A DNA stretch of 32,220 nt from Methanothermococcus sp. (GTDB lineage: Archaea > AGJL01 > Methanococci > Methanococcales > Methanococcaceae): assembly GCF_015523155.1 (NCBI RefSeq), contig NZ_WAKW01000052.1, positions 1 to 32,220 of the forward strand. Reading direction: 5' to 3'. Of this stretch, positions 20,950-30,542 are shown piece after piece (position 1 is the stretch's first letter; each line of letters starts with the position of its first letter). Below the pieces are notes generated by a model, which was not told where the DNA came from, did not search any database, and worked only from the letters and a program-made list of their open reading frames with translations. The position numbers and the translations under genes were made by a program.

Positions 20950-21102
20950 ATTCCCCCTTTATATACTATTATAAATATGATAATAATGTTTTACTTTATG
21001 TTAAATATACTTTACATAATGATATATAAATTTTACTTTTTAATAATTTAAGTATATATTGGTTTAAATATAAATTAATTCAAATATAAATTAAAATGAA
21101 AA

Positions 21103-21795
21103 TTATAAATATTCCTCCCCATAATAATCATAATAATATTCCTTAACAATCCACAATTTATTTTTATATTTCTTTGAGAGCTCTAATGTTTTTTCAGCCA
21201 AATCCTTATTTTTTCTCTCAAATATTTCCGAAACAATCATTTCCACAATATCGATGGTATCTTTATCATCTGCCTCTAAATGCTCAAAAGCTCCAATTTC
21301 CTTTAAAAGTTCCAATAATTCATCATCCTTGGAATTTTTTAAAAATTGATTTCTTAAAAAGGACTTAAAGGTAAATATATTTTTCTTTTCAATAGGAATA
21401 AGTTTTAAAATGGATTTTCCCTTTTCCACAAGATTGTTTTTATTTTGGGTGAGCTCATCCCACAAATTGTATTTTAAAATTATATTCTTTAAAACATTTA
21501 ATATGTCGTCCTTTGATTTATTTTTTAAATTATTGAATAATTCATCCCCGTCAATGTAATTATTGTTATTGTATGCTTCAATTAAAGCATAGGAGTGCTT
21601 ACAGTTATATTTATATGGGCAAGAGCATAATCCTGTCCTATCATTCAAATCTACAACCGTATTATATTCATCCCCTCCCATTACCTTACCATATAATTTA
21701 TTTTCAAATCTTACGCAAAATTTAACGAGATTATTTTTATAATAATCCTTTCCTCTTTCTATAATCTTTTTATCGTATATGCTTTCATAATCCAT
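21103..21795 (-). CDS. SWIM zinc-finger domain protein
   Basis: Cys and His pattern CSCPYKYNCKHSYALIEAY typical of SWIM; start taken at MDYESIYDKK. Confidence 0.8.
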   Translation of the reverse strand: MDYESIYDKKIIERGKDYYKNNLVKFCVRFENKLYGKVMGGDEYNTVVDLNDRTGLCSCPYKYNCKHSYALIEAYNNNNYIDGDELFNNLKNKSKDDILNVLKNIILKYNLWDELTQNKNNLVEKGKSILKLIPIEKKNIFTFKSFLRNQFLKNSKDDELLELLKEIGAFEHLEADDKDTIDIVEMIVSEIFERKNKDLAEKTLELSKKYKNKLWIVKEYYYDYYGEEYL

Positions 21796-21857
21796 AAATA
21801 TCCCATTAACATAAATTATATTGATATATCTTAAAATCATTAAAAAAGGTTATTATT

Positions 21858-22142
21858 ATGAAACCTATCCTTGTAATATTGGGCATGTTCTTAATTACCA
21901 TAGGATTGTTTGTGCTAACTCTTGGAATGATATATCCCAGCAAATCAGTGAAAAATCAGCAGGATGAATATAATGAATACAATGAAAAACAGGATGTAGG
22001 GTTTTCAGGCGTTGTAATGATAGGACCTATCCCAATAGTGTTTGGAAATTCTCCATCATTGGTAATATTATCTGTTTTAATTGTCATTGCAATGATGATT
22101 TGGATATTTTTATTTTATAGTAATATCGTAATTAATAAATAA
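21858..22142 (+). CDS. Small membrane protein, DUF131-like
   Basis: Two-helix 94-aa ORF with internal GVVMIGPIPIVFGN. Confidence 0.75.
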   Translation: MKPILVILGMFLITIGLFVLTLGMIYPSKSVKNQQDEYNEYNEKQDVGFSGVVMIGPIPIVFGNSPSLVILSVLIVIAMMIWIFLFYSNIVINK

Positions 22143-22168
22143 AATTAAAATAAAAGAAGTAAAAATAT

Positions 22169-23032
22169 TTACTCATAAACCTTTGTTCCCATAACTTTTC
22201 TTATTTTCTTGAACTCTTCACTTAGTTTTTTTGTAATTTCTCCTATTTCTCCGTTGTTTATAACTCTTCCATCTATTTCAACAACAGGCACGAGCTCAGC
22301 CGCAGTTCCAGTTATGAATAATTCATCGGCAACATAGAGCTCATGTAGTGTGAGCCTCCCCTCCACAACATTATAGTCCAATTCTTTTGCAAGCTCAATT
22401 ACGGTATCTCTTGTAATACCTCTCAAAACACTTGAATATACTGGTGGAGTTTTTATGAGACCATTTTTAACTACAAATATATTGTCCCCTGTCCCCTCTG
22501 CAACATACCCTTCGCTATCCAATAAAAATGCCTCATGAACTCCTGCATAATTTGCCTGGATTTTTGCTAAAATACTGTTTAAGTAGTTTAATGATTTCAC
22601 AGCAGGGTTTAAAACATCAACAGGCAATCTTCTAACTGATGATGTAATTACTTTTATACCATCCTCTCCAAGTAGGGGGTTCATAGGTTCTGCAATACAG
22701 AATATTGTTGGTTTTTTACATTTTCTCGGGTCAAGTCCCAAATCTCCAACTCCTCTTGTAATTACGAGCCTTATATATGCGTCCTTTAAATTGTTTATTT
22801 TAATGGTATCAACAACAACCTTTTCCATCTCTTCCTTTGTCATAGGTATTTCCAAAGTAATGGATTTTGCAGAATCATATAATCTGTCGATATGCTCCTT
22901 TAATTTAAAAACAACGCCATCATAAGCTCTTATTCCTTCAAATATTCCATCACCGTATAAAAGACCATGGTCATAAACTGAAATCTTTGCGTCCTCCTTT
23001 TCAACAAATTCGCCGTTTAAATATATTTTCAT
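22169..23032 (-). CDS. ilvE: Branched-chain amino acid aminotransferase
   Basis: MKIYLNGEFVEKEDAKISVYDHGLLYGDGIFEGIRAY..LNYLNSILAKIQAN..GTGDNIFVV..ADELFITGTAAEL. Confidence 0.95.
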   Translation of the reverse strand: MKIYLNGEFVEKEDAKISVYDHGLLYGDGIFEGIRAYDGVVFKLKEHIDRLYDSAKSITLEIPMTKEEMEKVVVDTIKINNLKDAYIRLVITRGVGDLGLDPRKCKKPTIFCIAEPMNPLLGEDGIKVITSSVRRLPVDVLNPAVKSLNYLNSILAKIQANYAGVHEAFLLDSEGYVAEGTGDNIFVVKNGLIKTPPVYSSVLRGITRDTVIELAKELDYNVVEGRLTLHELYVADELFITGTAAELVPVVEIDGRVINNGEIGEITKKLSEEFKKIRKVMGTKVYE

Positions 23033-23162
23033 GAATTCACCTCATAAAATCAAAATATAGCATAAATTTTTATTTCAAAAATATTTAAATTATTTAGATA
23101 TAAATGTTTCCAATTTATCAAATTATATATTTAAATTATTAATTAACTATTTATTTATTTAA

Positions 23163-24299
23163 TTAATTAGATTCCCCAACTCCAACAAATAATCGATTTC
23201 CTCCGCATCTTCCCTTGCCTGTGGAATATAAGGATATGTTATTATTTCTCGCATACTCTTCAACTTTTTTTCTCCCGCTGTCGGCTGTTTTTTCTCCAAA
23301 TGATATTACTACAACCACATCATCTATCTTTTTAGAGCCAATTATTGGCTGTTTTATATTCATATTTGACAATTCGCTTATATCACTTAAATGGGATATT
23401 ATGCTGTTTGCATCGTCAATAAATGGGAAATCTTCTAAATATTTTGCAATAAATTCTATATTCTTTCCCCTTTTCTGACCGTATTTTTTTACCTTCATAG
23501 GATAGTAGTTAAGTTTTCCATCTTGATAATCTTTTATTATGGATTTTGCCGTTCGTTTCATATCGATTATCCCGTTTTTTCCCAAATAATTTAATTTTTT
23601 ACCTATTTTTTCTATAAACTCTTCATTTATATCCTCTGTATTATTTATCTCAATACCATAGTATTTTTTGATAATATTCTCATCAAATGCGTATAAGTTT
23701 TTTAATATCTTTATAGCAGGTTCAACAGGATTTTCGATTTTTTCATACCTGAAAGCTCCTATCATCACCAGTTCATCCTCATCCTTAGGTTCAATTACTC
23801 CCGGTGTATCAAGTAATTTTATATTTTTTGTGAGTTTTATCCATTGTTCTCCCTTTGTAAGTCCCGCAACAAGCCCACTAGCCGCACTTTTCTTTCCAGT
23901 TAGGGCATTTATTAGGGATGATTTCCCAACATTTGGATAGCCTATAACTCCAACTTTTCCCTCTTTAATTCCCTTTAATTGAAGATATTTTTTAATGTTG
24001 TCTCTTAATATCTTTGTTCCCTTTTTATGTTTGGAGCTCACAAAAACCACAGATACCTCTGGATTTTCACTTTTAATTATCTCCTTCCATCTTTCAAGTA
24101 TTTTTACAGGGACTAAATCTGCTTTATTTAACACATAAATCAGTTTTTTATTTGATTCTTTTATTTTATCTTCTAAATTTTTATTTCTCGTGCCTTCTGG
24201 ATTTCTTGCATCCAATACTGCTAAAATAATATGGCACTCGTTTATGATTTTGTGTGCTATCTTTTTTGCAGGAACTCTTTTAATTTTCTTACCACTCAT
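23163..24299 (-). CDS. Circularly permuted YlqF/HSR1-type GTPase
   Basis: Motif order NKADLVP (G4) then GYPNVGKSSLINAL (G1) then DTPGV (G3). Confidence 0.93.
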   Translation of the reverse strand: MSGKKIKRVPAKKIAHKIINECHIILAVLDARNPEGTRNKNLEDKIKESNKKLIYVLNKADLVPVKILERWKEIIKSENPEVSVVFVSSKHKKGTKILRDNIKKYLQLKGIKEGKVGVIGYPNVGKSSLINALTGKKSAASGLVAGLTKGEQWIKLTKNIKLLDTPGVIEPKDEDELVMIGAFRYEKIENPVEPAIKILKNLYAFDENIIKKYYGIEINNTEDINEEFIEKIGKKLNYLGKNGIIDMKRTAKSIIKDYQDGKLNYYPMKVKKYGQKRGKNIEFIAKYLEDFPFIDDANSIISHLSDISELSNMNIKQPIIGSKKIDDVVVVISFGEKTADSGRKKVEEYARNNNISLYSTGKGRCGGNRLFVGVGESN

Positions 24300-24559
24300 A
24301 AAATCACCATAAAATAGGATTTTAAATTAATTAAATATATATTATAAGTAAATTGCACTAAAATAGATCAAAAATTAAAGCAAAAGGAATTTTACATTAA
24401 TTTTTTATGTCAAAGGCAGAACTTTATAGCTATTAACTCACATCCCAAAGAACTGAGTAATGCTTACAGTTTCACGCAATAAAAATGAAATAACATTAAG
24501 TTAATAAATTTCATCGTTTAAATTTAGCATATTAAACTCTACAATTTTTTTCATTATTC

Positions 24560-24979
24560 TCATTTATCCATCTCATCATTTATCTCTTCATCTTCATCAA
24601 TAATCTTTCCATTCTTTGTTTTTGGTGCAATATCTTTTATTAGTTTCATTAAATCCTTATCTTCCTCAGCTATTAGTTTTACAAATATTCCGCCGTGTAT
24701 GTCTTTATCAAAATTAACAAGACCTGCAAAAGCCGCCTGTTTGTTTATCTTGAATTTTGTAGAGTTTCCTACAATCCCTTTTTCAAGAACCATTCTTGCA
24801 GTGTCCAATATTGCCTGACTTCGTAGGAGCTCCTTAAATCTACTTATATCCTCAGCTTCTCCAATTAATTGATTATCTTCTATAACAACTTTTGCATCCT
24901 TAAATATGTTTTTTACTGCCATTATTACTTTTTCCTCATCTTCTGTTGGTTTAATTCTGGATTTTAATTTGATTATCAT
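24560..24979 (-). CDS. UPF0201-like protein
   Basis: MIIKLKSRIKPTEDEEKVIMAVKNIF..LRSQAILDTARMVLEKG..NKQAAFAGLVNF. Confidence 0.75.
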   Translation of the reverse strand: MIIKLKSRIKPTEDEEKVIMAVKNIFKDAKVVIEDNQLIGEAEDISRFKELLRSQAILDTARMVLEKGIVGNSTKFKINKQAAFAGLVNFDKDIHGGIFVKLIAEEDKDLMKLIKDIAPKTKNGKIIDEDEEINDEMDK

Positions 24980-24998
24980 AATATCCCTTTAAAATGTT

Positions 24999-26123
24999 TT
25001 AAAAAATATCTTCCATTATTTCCAATGCTTTTTCTATATCTTCGTATTTTGTAGCGTATGAAAATCTAATATTATATTTACCGCCATCACCAAATGCAAC
25101 GCCAGGAACACATAATATTTTATTCTCTATTAGTTTTTGGGAAACTTCCATTCCATCCCCGTATTCCTCAACATTTGGGAATACATAGAATGCACCATTG
25201 GGAGTAGTTAATTTAAATAATTTTTTTAATCCCTTAACTATTAAATCCCTTCTTCTTCTAAATTCTTCAACCATTTCATAAACACAACTTTGGTCTCCAT
25301 TTAAGGCCTCCAATGCCCCATATTGAGCAAAGGAAGTTGCACAGGCAAATCCATACTGGTGTATTTTTATCATATTGTCTATTAAATTATATTTATTGTT
25401 TAAATTATCATTGACTGCCAAATATCCGATTCTCCAACCTGTCATGGCATATGCCTTTGAAAATCCGTTTATTAATATACAGTTGTCTGTAAATTCCATA
25501 GGGGAATAATGTTTTTTATCGTAAATTATTTTTTCATAGATTTCATCGGATATTATAATAATATTATTATCTTCTGCTATATCACATATTGCCTTTATCT
25601 CGCTTTTATCCATAACTTTTCCAGTTGGATTTGAAGGGGAATTTAATATGATGCATTTTGTTTTATCTGTAATGCTGTTTTTTACATCCTCAATATTTAT
25701 ATTAAAATCTTCATCAAGTTTCATAGAAACAGGTTTAGCCTCACACAATTTAGTTAAGCTTTCATAGGATACAAATCCAGGGTCAGATATTAAAACCTCC
25801 TCTCCCTTATTAATTATTGCCATTAAGGACAGCATCAAAGCCTCAGAAGCTCCGCAGGTTGTAATAATATTATCTGAGCTCACATCAAGGTTATTGTCAT
25901 TTTTTAATTTATTGCTTATGCTTCCCCTGAGCTCAGGTATTCCATTATTTGGAGTGTAATGTGTTTTTCCCTCATCAAGTGCCTTTTTTGCTGCATCTAT
26001 TATATGTTGGGGCGTGTCAAAATCTGGCTCCCCTATACCTAAATTTATGGAATCCTTTGTAGCAATGTTAAATATTTTCCTTATTTCCGAAGGTTCTATG
26101 TTTTTGCATCTGTTGGAAATCAT
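24999..26123 (-). CDS. Class I/II PLP-dependent aminotransferase (aspartate aminotransferase-like)
   Basis: NLGIGEPDFDTPQHIIDAAKKALDEGKTHYTPNNGIPELR..NSPSNPTGKV..NGFSKAYAMTGWRIGYLAV. Confidence 0.93.
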   Translation of the reverse strand: MISNRCKNIEPSEIRKIFNIATKDSINLGIGEPDFDTPQHIIDAAKKALDEGKTHYTPNNGIPELRGSISNKLKNDNNLDVSSDNIITTCGASEALMLSLMAIINKGEEVLISDPGFVSYESLTKLCEAKPVSMKLDEDFNINIEDVKNSITDKTKCIILNSPSNPTGKVMDKSEIKAICDIAEDNNIIIISDEIYEKIIYDKKHYSPMEFTDNCILINGFSKAYAMTGWRIGYLAVNDNLNNKYNLIDNMIKIHQYGFACATSFAQYGALEALNGDQSCVYEMVEEFRRRRDLIVKGLKKLFKLTTPNGAFYVFPNVEEYGDGMEVSQKLIENKILCVPGVAFGDGGKYNIRFSYATKYEDIEKALEIMEDIF

Positions 26124-26279
26124 AATATCACCAAATATATAAATATATTTATATTTTATGTTAATTTTCCATTAAATATTTATATATAGAAACTATAATG
26201 ATTAATCATTATAATACTATCTTACCTTTAATGTTTGTTTTTATATAAGTTTATACCCATTGATATATATGATAGTTAG

Positions 26280-26573
26280 GTGAGGATGATGATTATGTAT
26301 GATGTTTCAATAATCAAGGACATTGTGTTGATAGTGGTTTCAATAGGAATATTGTTGGCATCAATTAGATTGTGGATTCAAAAGGACAGTAAAAACATGG
26401 TTTATGCTCGTCTTCATATTGCGGGAGTAATAGATATTGCCTGCATAGTTATACTACTGGTTTTAAACCAACCATTATTGGCATTAATATATTTGGTTCT
26501 CTGCCCCTTTGCAGCACATGCTATTGCCAATGCCGATTATTACGATGAATTGAAGGAAAGTGGAAATAGTTAA
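26280..26573 (+). CDS. MnhG/MrpG-like membrane subunit, probably an energy-converting hydrogenase (Ehb-type) component
   Basis: ARLHIAGVIDIACIVILLVLNQPLLALIYLVLCPFAAHAIANADY resembles MnhG; adjacent to a DUF4040-like subunit. Confidence 0.65.
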   Translation: MRMMIMYDVSIIKDIVLIVVSIGILLASIRLWIQKDSKNMVYARLHIAGVIDIACIVILLVLNQPLLALIYLVLCPFAAHAIANADYYDELKESGNS

Positions 26574-26656
26574 AAAATATAAAAACGAAGAAGAAAAGTA
26601 AGATAAAAAATAATAAAAAGCAAAATAAATATAAATAAATAAATTGGTGATGATGC

Positions 26657-26908
26657 ATGTATTTAAATATTGTTGATTTTATAGTATTGGCGTTAATTGT
26701 TATGTCATATATCGGAGCTCTGATTCAAAAGGACTTAATTAAATGTGTGGTATTAACTGGATTGGGTGGATTGGGTCTAGCATATATATTCAGCTCACTT
26801 CTTGCTCCTGATGTTGCACTTACCGAGGCAATATTGGGCGGTGCAGTGCTTCCTGCATTCTTTGCATTCACAGTTAAAAGAACCCAAAGACTGGATGAAA
26901 TCGATTAA
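26657..26908 (+). CDS. DUF4040/MnhB-N-like membrane subunit, probably an energy-converting hydrogenase (Ehb-type) component
   Basis: LVVMSYIGALIQKDLIKCVVLTGLGGLGLAYIFSSLLAPDVALTEAILGGAVLPAFFAFTVKR-type sequence; APDVALTEA is typical of Mrp/Ech-related proton-channel subunits. Confidence 0.7.
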   Translation: MYLNIVDFIVLALIVMSYIGALIQKDLIKCVVLTGLGGLGLAYIFSSLLAPDVALTEAILGGAVLPAFFAFTVKRTQRLDEID

Positions 26909-27374
26909 AGATATGGATATAATATAAAAAGATATAAAATGGTAAAATGATATATATAATATAGAAATCTTTTTTGATTATTACTTTAAAATTTTAATTT
27001 TAACATTGTTGTTTGGAAATAAGGTTTTTAACATAATAATATAATTTGGATAATTTTAATATACATCCTAATTTATTGATATTAATATTAAACTATAAAT
27101 ATTATTTTTTATAATAACTTCATAAATCGTTTTTAAATTAATATAATGTAGTAATGTAGTAATACCTCTTTATGAAGGCTCATGTATAATAAAAGTCCAT
27201 TTAATAGGTGCAATAATTGAAAATATTATATATCCTTTAAAGTTAAATATCCACATTATATATCGAAATTATTAAAAAATATTTGAAGTATATTCTTTAT
27301 ATATAATATATAAAAAATTATAGAATTATTTTTAAAGTAATTTTAAAATTATTAACCTTAAAACGAGGGATATA

Positions 27375-29270
27375 GTGAAAGTATTGTTAATTCATTCCGA
27401 TTATTTGGAATTTGAGGCAAAACAGAAGACAAAAATTGCAGAAGATACCGATATATTACAGGGAAAAATGGATGAATGTTTAACTACGTTCATAGCCGTT
27501 GAAAAAGAGGATGAAGAAAATCCAGAAAATGTAATAAAAAATACTGTAAATGAGATTATAAAAACTGCGGAAAATTTAAAGGTAAATAATATTGTAGTTT
27601 ATCCTTATGCACATTTATCAAGCAGCCTGTCATCCCCAGAAGTTGCAAAGGATGTTTTAAAAGGAATAGAAGAAGATTTAAAAGAAAAAGATTACAATGT
27701 GTTGAGAGCTCCTTTTGGATGGTATAAGGCATTTAAAATAAGCTGTAAAGGGCATCCATTAAGTGAGTTATCAAGGAAAATAACCGCAGATATAAAAGAA
27801 GTAAAAGATGAAAAAGAAGTAAAAGAAAAAGAAAAAAAGGATGAAAAATCCAAGTTATATCTATTAAATGGAGAAACAAGAAAATTAATCGAATTAAATG
27901 AGAAAAATGTAAAAAAATTGGAAGATGAAGGATTAAAAGCATTAGCAATGCATGAGATGGGAATAAAACATGCAAAGAAAGAGGAAACAGAACCGCCACA
28001 TGTAAAAATTATTACAGAAAAAGAGATTTGCGACTATGAACCATCATCAGATGCTGGTCATTTCAGATGGTATCCAAAGGGAAAACTCATAAGAGACATT
28101 TTACAGGATTATGTTTATAATATGGTAGTTGAAAACAACGGTATGCCTGTTGAAACACCTGTAATGTATGATTTAGGAAACAAGGCAATAAGGGAACATG
28201 CAGATAAATTTGGGGAAAGGCAGTATAGATTCAAACAGGGAAGCAAGGATTTAATGCTTAGGTTTGCTGCATGCTTTGGGCAGTTTATGATGAAAAAGGA
28301 CATGTATATCCTTCCAAAACATTTGCCTTTAAAGTTGTATGAGCTCTCAACATACAGTTTCAGATATGAGCAAAGAGGTGAGCTCGTAGGATTGAAGAGA
28401 TTAAGAGCATTTACAATGCCTGATATGCACACAGTATGTTTGGATATAAAGCAGGCTATGGAAGAATTTGAAAACCAATTCTGGATGTGCTTAAAAACGG
28501 GGGATGACTTTAATACGCCCTATTCAGTAATATTTAGATATACACAGGACTTTTTCGATGAGAATAAGGAATGGTTCTTTAAAATAGCAAAGGACTATAA
28601 GGAAAAATACGGAAAGGATGTAATTCTCGAATTGCTTCCAGAGAGAAAACACTACTGGGTTGGAAAGGTAGATATGGCAGTAATAGATAGCTTTGGAAGA
28701 CCTATCGAGAACCCAACAGTCCAGATAGATGTGGAAAGTGCAAAAAGATTTAATATCGTTGTTCATGAAGGAAACGAAAAAGTTCATCCAATTATACTCC
28801 ACTGCTCACCAACAGGAAGTATAGAGAGGGTATTGTGTGGGTTGTTGGAAAAGGCTTATATGGACGCTGAAGCAGGAGCTCCTCCTATGTTGCCAGTTTG
28901 GTTATCCCCAATACAGGTGCGAGTAATACCAGTTTCAGATGCCCATAAGGATTATGCATTAAATGTTGCTAAAAAACTCAGAGAAAACAATATAAGGGCA
29001 GATTACGATGATAGGGAGGAAAGCGTAGGTAAAAAAATAAGAAACGCTGGAAAGAACTGGGTGCCTTATGTGGTGGTAATTGGCGATGAGGAAGTTGAAA
29101 ACAATATATTAACCATTACAGTAAGGGAAAAATCCACACTAAAAAAGCCAGTTAAAGAAAAAATGACTGTTGAAGAGCTAATCGAAAAAATAAAAGAAGA
29201 ATCAAAAGGATTTCCATACAGACCTTTAAGTTTGCCATTATACTGCTCATTACAGCCAATATTTAGATAA
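27375..29270 (+). CDS. thrS: Threonyl-tRNA synthetase (archaeal type)
   Basis: MKVLLIHSDYLEFEAKQKTKIAED archaeal N-terminal domain; class II catalytic core and C-terminal anticodon-binding domain. GTG start. Confidence 0.95.
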   Translation: MKVLLIHSDYLEFEAKQKTKIAEDTDILQGKMDECLTTFIAVEKEDEENPENVIKNTVNEIIKTAENLKVNNIVVYPYAHLSSSLSSPEVAKDVLKGIEEDLKEKDYNVLRAPFGWYKAFKISCKGHPLSELSRKITADIKEVKDEKEVKEKEKKDEKSKLYLLNGETRKLIELNEKNVKKLEDEGLKALAMHEMGIKHAKKEETEPPHVKIITEKEICDYEPSSDAGHFRWYPKGKLIRDILQDYVYNMVVENNGMPVETPVMYDLGNKAIREHADKFGERQYRFKQGSKDLMLRFAACFGQFMMKKDMYILPKHLPLKLYELSTYSFRYEQRGELVGLKRLRAFTMPDMHTVCLDIKQAMEEFENQFWMCLKTGDDFNTPYSVIFRYTQDFFDENKEWFFKIAKDYKEKYGKDVILELLPERKHYWVGKVDMAVIDSFGRPIENPTVQIDVESAKRFNIVVHEGNEKVHPIILHCSPTGSIERVLCGLLEKAYMDAEAGAPPMLPVWLSPIQVRVIPVSDAHKDYALNVAKKLRENNIRADYDDREESVGKKIRNAGKNWVPYVVVIGDEEVENNILTITVREKSTLKKPVKEKMTVEELIEKIKEESKGFPYRPLSLPLYCSLQPIFR

Positions 29271-29329
29271 TTAAATAATTATTTTTATTTTTTTATTATG
29301 AATGTGATTGTAATAGGAGCTCCGTTATA

Positions 29330-30126
29330 TTAATCATTTAAATACATATTTACACGGTCATAAGTGTGTATTATTTTTATAATCTTATTAACTAATGTAG
29401 GATTATTACGATTGGAGTATAATGCCCTAATCAATAAATCTAGCAATAGTTCTGGATTTTTATTTAAACCATAATAAATTGGAGAGCGTCCTATTATCTT
29501 TACATTTAAATCTTTGCTGTTATTTTTACAGGTTCGTCAAGAACAAATGAAAGTTCCTTTTTCCCAATTATATCCTTAAAGGTTTTAAGTTTAGGATTAT
29601 GCGGGCAAACATATTGGTGAAATAGCGTATCGGCATCAGGATTATTTTGTATATGATTTACAATGGGCGGTAATAAATTGTAATATATTATTTTCTGTAT
29701 CAAAGATAATAGCTCTTATTGCCATCATGCAAAAAGTATGCGTCATATATAAACCAATAAAATAAAAATTTCCATCGTATATGTTTTTTGAAATAAATGT
29801 TATAATCCCCCCTTCAATGTCTAGATTATTTGGTGAACACCTGTGAGCATTTATAAAATCCAATGGACGCTTATCTATTTTCAAAATATCCATAATACCA
29901 ATCATTTGGATTATATGGAATCTATTTGAATTTATTCGTTTAACCTCTTCCCAATTTTGATAGTTTCCATCTGGAACATCGTTAAAGTTCCACCATTCAT
30001 AAGCAAATCCTACAACCTTAATAAATAAATAGCCATATTATTCCTGTTATTAAAGTTTTGTATATTCGGCCGTCTCCATTGAGATGAATTCCATGCAATT
30101 TTTGCTACCATTATATTTCTTGGCAT
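29330..30126 (-). pseudogene. Decayed gene of unknown family (multiple frameshifts)
   Basis: Minus-strand fragments line up in successive frames: MPRNIMVAKIAWNSSQWRRPNIQNFNN / KVVGFAYEWWNFNDVPDGNYQNWEEVKRINSNRFHIIQMIGIMDILKIDKRPLDFINAHRCSPNN..MAIRAIIFDTENNI / IYYNLLPPIVNHIQNNPDADTLFHQYVCPHNPKLKTFKDIIGKKELSFVLDEPVKI / KDLNVKIIGRSPIYYGLNKNPELLLDLLIRALY. Confidence 0.65.
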
Positions 30127-30520
30127 ATTGTTCAACTCTACATTCTTATAAATTCACTTAATACTTAATTTAATATCTCTCCCTAAATTTAGATAATTAT
30201 TTATTTTTTATATTTAATGGGTAAATAGTTATTATAATTTAAAATTATTATTCATAAAAAATATTATAAGATATTGTAGGAGCTCAGGCTTATTTTCCAT
30301 ATTTTCTTCAAATATGGATTTGTCAAAATGTATTTTTTTATTTTCTAATATAGCATTTAAAGCATTGAATATTGGCATTATCTTCCATAATTTCCCCATA
30401 TAATAATAATTTTATTAATTTAATTCTCCAAATAAACCAAAAGTCTTTGCATCGGTTATTATTTTTATGTTTCTAAACTCTAATTTATGTTTTTATATTC
30501 ATTCCTAACATTTAAATAAC

Positions 30521-30540
30521 TTTCACTATATATAGTGAAA
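30521..30540. repeat. Perfect 20-bp palindrome TTTCACTATATATAGTGAAA
   Basis: Identical to its own reverse complement; ends 2 nt before the ATG of the ATPase pseudogene. Confidence 0.9.
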
Positions 30541-30542
30541 CT

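Noticed and set aside
27733-27999. 88-aa Leu/Phe-rich minus-strand ORF opposite thrS
   Set aside because: Mirror of the Lys/Glu-rich linker of thrS; low complexity, with no start signal.
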